This document shows, piece after piece, positions 1 to 5,363 of a stretch of 5,796 bases of DNA. The notes under the pieces are model-generated. The model was given only the letters and a program-made list of their open reading frames with translations. It had not been told where the DNA came from and did not search any database. How positions within the stretch are numbered: the first letter of the stretch is position 1; each line of letters opens with the position of its first letter. The translations under genes were made by a program, and so were the position numbers. Source of the stretch: Dehalococcoidia bacterium (GTDB lineage Bacteria; Chloroflexota; Dehalococcoidia; SZUA-161); assembly GCA_020344295.1 (NCBI GenBank), contig CP070819.1, positions 121,311-127,106 of the forward strand. The letters run 5' to 3'.

Positions 1-189
1 CAGATAACGAAAGACTACTGCAAATATATTTTCGACACCTTCGGGAGATTCCCGGCCACATATGATACCATCGTAATGCCCGAATGGATACAGGTCCACC
101 ACTTGGAGCAAGAGTTCTACGATAAATACGGGCTCGATAAGCTACTGAATGAGACCCACAGGAAACACATGCAACTATGGCATAAATAG
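1..189 (+). CDS. C-terminal end of an unrecognised protein (5' truncated by window edge)
   Basis: An open frame enters from the left edge in frame 1 and ends at TAG 187-189, leaving 62 residues. I do not recognise the family with certainty. The visible part is rich in aromatic and charged residues: FDTFGRFPAT at residues 11-20, a Trp-Ile-Gln-Val-His-His stretch at 29-34, EFYDKY at 38-43, and a His/Lys-rich tail ending HMQLWHK. There is no signal peptide, membrane segment or repeat in this part. The regular sequence and the strong terminator about 50 bases after the stop support a real gene end. It belongs to a transcription unit separate from the genes that follow, because the terminator and a new promoter candidate lie between them. 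The paired histidines could be catalytic or metal-binding, but that is speculation. No function is assigned. Confidence 0.72.
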   Translation, partial: QITKDYCKYIFDTFGRFPATYDTIVMPEWIQVHHLEQEFYDKYGLDKLLNETHRKHMQLWHK

Positions 190-241
190 CCGGGAGAAAT
201 CACACAAGGTTTATAGAAACCGAATAGAAACTGAACATTCT

Positions 242-270
242 ACAGGGTGGACGACGTCCACCCTGTTTTT
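242..270 (+). terminator. Rho-independent terminator closing the upstream gene
   Basis: A perfect 11-bp inverted repeat (242-252 pairing with 256-266) encloses a 3-base loop (GAC), and the 3' arm runs into a T run at 266-270. The stem is GC-rich (GGGTGGAC core). This is a classic intrinsic terminator for + strand transcription ending the gene at 1-189. The opposite side of the stem has no T run on the minus strand, so it looks one-directional. It isolates the five downstream genes from upstream read-through. Confidence 0.92.
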
Positions 271-298
271 ATCTCCCTGCAAGCTCCAGAGCTGAGTC

Positions 299-327
299 TT
301 TACAACGCGGCATTTCAGTAGCATAAT
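299..327 (+). promoter_or_regulatory. Candidate sigma70-type promoter for the five-gene cluster
   Basis: TTTACA at 299-304 matches the -35 consensus at 5 of 6 positions. CATAAT at 322-327 matches the -10 consensus at 5 of 6. The spacer is exactly 17 bases. It lies just after the terminator and just before the first gene of the cluster, where a promoter is needed. Transcription would start near 333-336, giving a leader of about 90 bases. No operator can be named; a short imperfect inverted repeat (TCCAC 343-347, GTGGA 358-362) just downstream could be a regulator site or a weak RNA hairpin. This is a pattern match only. Confidence 0.55.
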
Positions 328-392
328 GTGTCAACCCGAAAATCCACTCTCCGAAGTGTGGACTGAAAAAATTTCTCACCGTAAACATGAGC

Positions 393-426
393 AGGGGGCA
401 AATCTGCAATGGAGGGCGATTGATTG
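393..426 (+). promoter_or_regulatory. Ribosome binding site and five-codon leader ORF fixing the TTG start of the MBL gene
   Basis: GGAGGG at 411-416 lies 7 bases before the TTG at 424, a normal SD spacing. The only nearby in-frame ATG (409-411) is closed by TGA at 421-423, so the long frame cannot begin upstream of 424, and the next in-frame Met is residue 57, inside the fold. TTG is therefore the best start. The ATG at 409 has its own purine run (AGGGGG 393-398) at a plausible distance and makes the mini-ORF ATG-GAG-GGC-GAT-TGA, whose stop directly abuts the TTG. This arrangement would allow translational coupling, but it could be chance. Confidence 0.6.
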
Positions 427-1314
427 ATAATAGAGGAAGTTGCTGAGAAAGTATATAGGCTGGAAACTCCGATATCGGGAACGGATGCTGTATTCGCCGT
501 ATATTTAATAAAAGAATCCGGGGGGGCGTTGATTGAGCCCGGCCCATCAGCGGCTGTTCCCTCCATTCGCGAGGTTATAGGCCAGTTGGAGATGAAGGAA
601 CTGACCTACATCATCCCTACTCATATCCATGTGGACCATGCCGGGGGCACGGGAACCCTGGCACAGATTTTCCCCGATGCTAGAGTGATCGTACATCCTG
701 CCGGAATGAAACATGTCGTTGACCCCTCCCGGCTCATCGAAAGCACTAAAAATGCCCTTGGCCCGAATTTCGAGGATATCTTCGGTTCCATTAGCCCCGT
801 TCCAAAATCCAGGATAAAGACCCCCGACGATGGTGAGATAATCTCGCTCAACAGCAGGGATCTGCAAATCATTTACGCCCCAGGACATGCGCCTCACCAC
901 ATAGTGATCTTCGACAAGAGAACTAAGGGTTTATTCTGTGGAGAGGCACTAGGTATACCCGGCGGGGGCAACGAGCTGATTCCTCTACCGGCTGTTGCCC
1001 CACCAAGTTTCGACCAGGAGCTGTACCTGGAGACAATGGAGAAGCTGCGGAAACTTGGGGCCGACATCCTTTTCTACTCACACGGCGGAATTGGCAGAGA
1101 GCCGGATACGTTGATCTCAATTGCCGCGGAGAACACACGTGCCATCGGTGACATCATTCTAGATGCTCTAAAAAGGGGGGAGGTGGTAGAATCCATAGGC
1201 CGGAAAGTGGGACAATATACCAAAAGCCGTTTCGGGCTGGAGTTGAGTGATTTCGATCAGGCTATGATGGTCGGCGCACACGCGCTCTACTTCACAAAGA
1301 AGGGCCTGGTATAG
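424..1314 (+). CDS. Metallo-beta-lactamase-fold hydrolase
   Basis: This is a 296-residue cytoplasmic protein with no signal peptide, starting at TTG with a good SD. It is a metallo-beta-lactamase-fold hydrolase, a group whose members cleave lactone, thioester or similar bonds using a two-metal centre. The metal motif HxHxDH is explicit: His67, His69, Asp71 and His72 in THIHVDHAGG. The later ligands are His155 in APGHAPHH and His220 in YSHGG. The position that usually holds the bridging Asp ('GD') reads CGEAL, with Glu174. The N-terminus shows the expected beta strands ending in IEPGPS (37-42), where many relatives have IDTGPS. After His220 there is a helical C-terminal extension of about 75 residues, as in lactonase-like members that resemble Sulfolobus ST1585. 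It is the first gene of the cluster, 39 bases before the SDR gene. The exact substrate is unknown; a lactone or acyl thioester from the pathway is my inference. G7 (520-526) and G6 (1175-1180) runs do not break the frame. Confidence 0.92.
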   Translation: MIIEEVAEKVYRLETPISGTDAVFAVYLIKESGGALIEPGPSAAVPSIREVIGQLEMKELTYIIPTHIHVDHAGGTGTLAQIFPDARVIVHPAGMKHVVDPSRLIESTKNALGPNFEDIFGSISPVPKSRIKTPDDGEIISLNSRDLQIIYAPGHAPHHIVIFDKRTKGLFCGEALGIPGGGNELIPLPAVAPPSFDQELYLETMEKLRKLGADILFYSHGGIGREPDTLISIAAENTRAIGDIILDALKRGEVVESIGRKVGQYTKSRFGLELSDFDQAMMVGAHALYFTKKGLV

Positions 1315-1353
1315 AAGAGGCCATTAAACCTGCTGGAAGGAGGAACGGATAGA

Positions 1354-2136
1354 ATGAGTAGAGCATCCGAAATGTTCGATATCAGCGGCAAGGTGGCGAT
1401 AGTAACAGGAGCAGCCAGTGGAATAGGGCGAGCTATTGCTCTTGACCTGGCGGGGCTTGGAGTCAGCGTAATTGCTGCAGATATAGACTCTACTGGTGCT
1501 AAAGAGTTGGCTAAAGAAATCGAATCAACGGGCGGCAGAGCCATCGCTACGAAAACGGATGTGACAGATCGAAAAGATGTTGAGCAAATGGTACAAAAAA
1601 CCATTGAAACATTCGGTAAGATCGATATCCTGGTAAACAATGCCGGCATAATTGCGAGATGCTCCGTCATGGATATGCAGGAGGAGGAGCTGGACAGGAC
1701 CTTCAATGTAAACCTCAAGGGGGTCATACTTTGCTCCCAGGCTGCGGCTAAACACATGATTGAGAGTAAAAGCGGCAAGATCGTAAATGTTGGATCGTCC
1801 TTCTCCTCAAGGGCTTCCGTGTGTAACCTGTCCGGCGGTGGCGCCGACTACTGTGCCTCCAAGGCAGCCGTCCATGCTGTCACTAGGTCCCTGGCTATGG
1901 AACTGGGCCCGTATGGCATAAATGTCAATGCCGTCGCCCCCGGCATCGTCAATACTCCAATGCACACAGGTTTATGGGAGATGGCGGAGATATACTACCA
2001 GAATACCGTCCCCCTGGGCAGACTGGCAGAGCCGGAAGATATAGCTGATGTCGTAGTCTTCCTGGCGACCGATGCCGCGCGCTATATTACAGGCCAGACG
2101 ATTCACGTCAACGGCGGACAAATCATGGTGGACTAA
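1354..2136 (+). CDS. Short-chain dehydrogenase/reductase (classical SDR)
   Basis: This 260-residue protein is a full-length classical SDR, interconverting an alcohol and a ketone with a nicotinamide cofactor in the cytoplasm. The cofactor loop is TGAASGIG (18-25). An acidic residue at the end of the second strand (Asp43 in AADID) favours NAD(H) over NADP(H). NNAG is at 95-98. The catalytic set is Asn120, Ser148, Tyr166 and Lys170 (YCASK). The PG motif and the ending GQTIHVNGGQ (247-256) are typical of FabG-like members. Ser148 and Tyr166 are 18 residues apart, against about 13 in E. coli FabG; the extra residues form a Cys/Ser/Gly-rich loop just before Tyr166. The ATG at 1354 follows AAGGAGG (1337-1343) by 10 bases. 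An in-frame ATG 18 bases further in lacks such an SD. The stop is 18 bases before the reductase gene. It is probably the dehydrogenase step acting on the same pathway as its neighbours. Annotation as 3-oxoacyl-ACP reductase would be over-specific. Confidence 0.95.
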   Translation: MSRASEMFDISGKVAIVTGAASGIGRAIALDLAGLGVSVIAADIDSTGAKELAKEIESTGGRAIATKTDVTDRKDVEQMVQKTIETFGKIDILVNNAGIIARCSVMDMQEEELDRTFNVNLKGVILCSQAAAKHMIESKSGKIVNVGSSFSSRASVCNLSGGGADYCASKAAVHAVTRSLAMELGPYGINVNAVAPGIVNTPMHTGLWEMAEIYYQNTVPLGRLAEPEDIADVVVFLATDAARYITGQTIHVNGGQIMVD

Positions 2137-2154
2137 GTTCAGGAGGTACTACCA

Positions 2155-4107
2155 ATGGCCAAACTGGAGAAGCTCTTCGAACCAATAAAGATCAATAAAA
2201 TGGAGCTCAAGAACCGGATTATTATGCCGGCCTTGAATACCAAGTTTGGAACCGAGTTCGGTGCGGTGAGCGATCGGTTGATCGATTACTTCGTGGAGAG
2301 AGCCAAAGGCGGAGTCAGCCTGATGATAATCGAGAACACATGCATAGACTGGCCGGTAGGCAAAGCGGGCACGAATCCCATCAGAGCGGACGAGTGGAAG
2401 TTCGTTGACGGCCTGCACGAACTGGCCGAAGCTGTTCATCGCTACGGGGCCAAGATCGCCAGCCAGATACAGCACACCGGGCGACAGGGCTCCTCTTTAA
2501 CCAGCGCCGAAGGGCAGCAGCTCGTGGCTCCCTCTGCAATACCCTGCCTGCCCACCGGTGCCGAGATGCCCCGCGAACTGACGATCGAGGAAATCGAGGT
2601 GCTGATAGGCAAGTTCGTTTTCGGTGCAACTATAACACGTACTGCGGGATTAGACGCCATCGAGATTCAAGGCGCTCACGGCTATCTGATCACACAGTTC
2701 ATGTCGCCCTATACCAATAAGCGCACCGATGAATACGGCGGCGACTTCGAGGGGAGGATGAAATTCCCCTTAAGGATCATTGAAGGTGTAAGACTGGCTG
2801 TAGGACCGGATTTCCCGATTATCGTCAGGCTTAGCGGGGATGAGTTTGTTGAGGGCGGGTTGACCATAGAGGATACCAAACAAATTGCACAGAGGTTGGA
2901 GGCTGCTGGAGTAGACGCCCTGAGCATTTCGGCGGGGATCTATGAATCTCCACCCTGGTACACCAAGATATTCCCGTCGATAGGCATGCCCATGGGATGT
3001 AATGTGCCGTTTGCCGCCGCAGTAAAGAAGGTCGTCAATATACCAGTGATCGTGGCTGGTAAGCTTGGCAATCCGCTGCTGGCCGAAGAGGTCATTCGAG
3101 AGGGAAAAGCAGACCTGATCGCCATGGGTAGACCCTTGTTCGCGGATCCCGAGATACCGAAGAAGGCCGCTGAGGGCAGACTGGACGAAATAAGGCCCTG
3201 CCTCTACTGCAATGAGTCCTGCGCGGGCAATATGTCCAACATGTGGCGTGTCAGCTGTCAGGTAAATCCCGCTTTGGGAAGAGAACGGGAGTACGAGATC
3301 AAGCCGGCGGCGAAGGCCAAGCGGGTTGTCGTTGTCGGCGGTGGGCCCGGGGGCATGGAGGCGGCAAGGATCGCCGCACTGAGAGGCCACGATGTCACCC
3401 TCTATGAGAAAAAGAGTGATTTGGGTGGACAACTGGTCCCGGCATCCGTCCCTGAATTCAAGCAGCCGATCAAGCATTACATGGAGTACCTTAAGAATCA
3501 GGTGAAGAAGCTCGGGATCAAAACCGAACTGGGGAAGGAGGCTACCGCAGCTGCGATCAAGGGAGAGAAGCCGGACGTGGTGATTCTGGCAACAGGGGCC
3601 ACAGACGTCATTCCGGATATACCCGGGGTCCGAGGTGAAAACGTCGCCACAGCCTGCGAGATACTGCTCGGCAAAAAGAGAGCGGGTGACAAAACTATTA
3701 TCGTGGGAGGCGGCGAAATCGGTGCCGAGCTGGCCTGGTTCCTGGCCGAGCAGGGCAAGAAAGCGACCGTTATCGAGATGACTTATGGTGTGGCCAATGA
3801 CATGAACATGTTTAGCCGTTTCTTCCTCACGGATGAACTCGCGGAACTCGGAGTGGAGATACTGCTTTTCACCACCGTGGAAGAGATCACTGCCAGCGGT
3901 GTAACTGCAGTCGATACAATGAGCGGCGAGAGGAAAAGTATCGAGGCAGACACGGTTGTGCTCGCGATGGGATTCAAGTGCAACGACGGACTTGCAGAAC
4001 AACTGAAAGTGGAAATCCCGGAAGTATATTCGATTGGTGACTGTGTCGAGCCGGGTAAGATACGAGGGGCAGTCCATAGCGCTGCGTGGACAGCACGCCA
4101 GATCTGA
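2155..4107 (+). CDS. FMN/4Fe-4S/FAD oxidoreductase, Old Yellow Enzyme / 2,4-dienoyl-CoA reductase type
   Basis: At 650 residues it is close to E. coli FadH (672) and complete. Residues 1 to about 340 are an FMN-binding TIM barrel, with QIQHTGR (104-110), GAHGYLITQF (173-182, Tyr177 aligning with the FadH catalytic Tyr) and the phosphate-binding end around IAMGRP (322-327). Four cysteines, C349-xx-C352-xxx-C356-x11-C368, bind a 4Fe-4S cluster. A first Rossmann loop GGGPGG (395-400) binds FAD, and a second, GGGEIG (518-523), binds NAD(P)H; Glu541 at the following strand end hints at NADH. YSIGDC (625-630) closes the FAD domain. Electrons should run NAD(P)H, FAD, 4Fe-4S, FMN, then a C=C bond conjugated to a carbonyl. 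Relatives include FadH, clostridial enoate reductases, BaiCD/BaiH and daidzein reductase. The FadH active-site His (His252) has no clear counterpart; the region reads GIYESPP (261-267). The SD AGGAGGT (2141-2147) lies 7 bases before the ATG. The substrate is unknown. Confidence 0.95.
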   Translation: MAKLEKLFEPIKINKMELKNRIIMPALNTKFGTEFGAVSDRLIDYFVERAKGGVSLMIIENTCIDWPVGKAGTNPIRADEWKFVDGLHELAEAVHRYGAKIASQIQHTGRQGSSLTSAEGQQLVAPSAIPCLPTGAEMPRELTIEEIEVLIGKFVFGATITRTAGLDAIEIQGAHGYLITQFMSPYTNKRTDEYGGDFEGRMKFPLRIIEGVRLAVGPDFPIIVRLSGDEFVEGGLTIEDTKQIAQRLEAAGVDALSISAGIYESPPWYTKIFPSIGMPMGCNVPFAAAVKKVVNIPVIVAGKLGNPLLAEEVIREGKADLIAMGRPLFADPEIPKKAAEGRLDEIRPCLYCNESCAGNMSNMWRVSCQVNPALGREREYEIKPAAKAKRVVVVGGGPGGMEAARIAALRGHDVTLYEKKSDLGGQLVPASVPEFKQPIKHYMEYLKNQVKKLGIKTELGKEATAAAIKGEKPDVVILATGATDVIPDIPGVRGENVATACEILLGKKRAGDKTIIVGGGEIGAELAWFLAEQGKKATVIEMTYGVANDMNMFSRFFLTDELAELGVEILLFTTVEEITASGVTAVDTMSGERKSIEADTVVLAMGFKCNDGLAEQLKVEIPEVYSIGDCVEPGKIRGAVHSAAWTARQI

Positions 4108-4147
4108 CGACCGGCACTGTATGTGCTGTTGACACGAGGATAACGAC

Positions 4148-5353
4148 ATGCCTAAAACGATAGTGATTCCGGTGACCCTGGACACCAAAGGGGAGGAGAC
4201 CGATTTCGTAAAGGAGCAGATAGCGAGAAGGGGTCACAATACTATAGTTATCGATGTCGGCGTTCTGGGGGTGCCTCAGACGAAAGCCGACATCTCCCGG
4301 GAGGAAATTGCCCGGGCGGGTGGTAGCAGCCTCCCCGACCTGGTTGCTGCTGCAGAGCAAGGGGCCGACAGGACAAAGGCCACTAACATAATGATAAAGG
4401 GAGTGCAGAAGACTGTTAAGGAACTCCACTCCGCGGGCAGGCTCGATGGCATCTTCTCCCTGGGCGGGTCAACCGGGGCTGCTATCGGGACATCGGCCAT
4501 GAGCGTACTGCCCATTGGCGTGCCCAAGCTCATGGTCGGCACAGGGTTCGAGCTCCAGTTCGTCGGCCATAAGGACATAGCTATCCTGCAGGCACCGGCG
4601 GACATATTGGGACTTAACTCCATTATGAAACAGACGCTGGCTAGTGCAGCGGGAGCCATCGTCGGTATGGTGGAGGCCGAATTGGACGTGGAGGTCAAGC
4701 CCCTTGTCGGAATTACAGCTCTCGGAGTCACTACACCTGCAGTTATGAAAATCAGACCGCTGCTCGAAGCGCAGGGATACGAGTCCATAGCGTTTCATAC
4801 AGACACACAGATACTGGACGAACTGGTGAGAGAAGGCAGAATCAGCGGGATCATTGACCTTACAACGTTCGAGGTGATGATACCGCTGGCCTTCCATCTG
4901 CCGGAGGTGCTGGCAGAAGGCCGTCTCTCCCCGGCCGGTGAGAGGGGACTTCCACAGGTCATCATACCCGGAGGCCTCGACATGTTTATCTTCCCGGGAA
5001 CCCGGGAGACCGTCCCTGCTGAATACAAAGAGAGAATACTTCATGTTCATGGCCCCGACACAGTACTGGTGAGAACGACAAGAGAAGAGGTGGGGAAAGC
5101 GGCTAAAATACTGGCTGGGAGAGCGAACAAAGCGACCGGGCCGGTCGCTATTGTCAATCCAACTCGCGGATTCTCCTCCGTGGATATAGAGGGACAGCAT
5201 TTCTACGACCCGGATGCTGACGCCGCATTCGCTCAGGTCGTGAGAGAAACAGCGCAAGAAGGCGTAGATATTATTGAGATTGAAGCACATATTAATGATA
5301 ACGAGTTTGCAGCAGCGGCCGTTGATACCTTCAACAAACTGACCCGGAAGTGA
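4148..5353 (+). CDS. UPF0261 / Tm-1-like ATP-binding domain protein
   Basis: This 401-residue protein is near the usual family length of about 400. The family has an N-terminal nucleotide-binding domain and a C-terminal alpha/beta domain. It is known from the N-terminal half of tomato Tm-1, which binds ATP and tobamovirus replication protein; its role in bacteria is not established to my knowledge. Visible family signatures are DTKGEE (12-17), SLGGSTGAAIGT (104-115), LPIGVPKLMV (121-130), DILGLNSI (152-159), SAAGAIVGM (166-174), VGITALGVTTP (187-197), GGLDMF (275-280), RETVP (286-290), GPVAIV (331-336) and the near-C-terminal AHIND (380-384). The stretches after MVGT (129-132) and after FHTDT (216-220) look different from the glycine-rich motifs I recall for the family. 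GAGGA (4136-4140) lies 7 bases before the ATG. The preceding 40-base gap is the longest in the cluster. The gene sits 10 bases before its usual partner family. Confidence 0.92.
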   Translation: MPKTIVIPVTLDTKGEETDFVKEQIARRGHNTIVIDVGVLGVPQTKADISREEIARAGGSSLPDLVAAAEQGADRTKATNIMIKGVQKTVKELHSAGRLDGIFSLGGSTGAAIGTSAMSVLPIGVPKLMVGTGFELQFVGHKDIAILQAPADILGLNSIMKQTLASAAGAIVGMVEAELDVEVKPLVGITALGVTTPAVMKIRPLLEAQGYESIAFHTDTQILDELVREGRISGIIDLTTFEVMIPLAFHLPEVLAEGRLSPAGERGLPQVIIPGGLDMFIFPGTRETVPAEYKERILHVHGPDTVLVRTTREEVGKAAKILAGRANKATGPVAIVNPTRGFSSVDIEGQHFYDPDADAAFAQVVRETAQEGVDIIEIEAHINDNEFAAAAVDTFNKLTRK

Positions 5354-5363
5354 GGCTTACGGG

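Noticed and set aside
208..231. GGTTT/AAACC mini-hairpin and an 8-base direct repeat (ATAGAAAC at 213-220 and 224-231) before the terminator
   Set aside because: Two short copies in AT-rich sequence are easily due to chance; there is no array, no further copies and no link to a mobile element.
1170..1183. A5G6 run followed by AGG in the MBL gene as a programmed frameshift or internal SD site
   Set aside because: The reading frame continues normally with conserved-looking sequence on both sides, no overlapping frame encodes a recognisable product, and no start codon sits at the right distance.
4112..4128. Small hairpin (CGGCAC, loop TGTAT, GTGCTG) in the gap after the reductase gene as a terminator
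   Set aside because: The stem is six pairs including one G-T, and no T run follows. It is too weak for an intrinsic terminator and does not argue against one operon.
4129..4164. A perfect TTGACA (4129-4134) before the UPF0261 gene as an internal promoter
   Set aside because: The only -10-like sequences at suitable distance (TAAAAC 4153-4158, 18-base spacer; GATAGT 4159-4164) are poor and would place the transcript start inside the coding region, after the SD and ATG.
2770..4188. A 472-codon open frame on the minus strand opposite the FadH-like gene
   Set aside because: Its product has no recognisable domain, is rich in Cys, His, Arg and Ser in the way of antisense translations, and lies fully opposite a gene with clear family motifs throughout. 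It reflects codon bias of the + strand gene.
4469..5290. A 273-codon minus-strand open frame opposite the UPF0261 gene
   Set aside because: Same reasoning: no domain signature, composition typical of a shadow frame, and the + strand gene is a clear family member across the whole interval.
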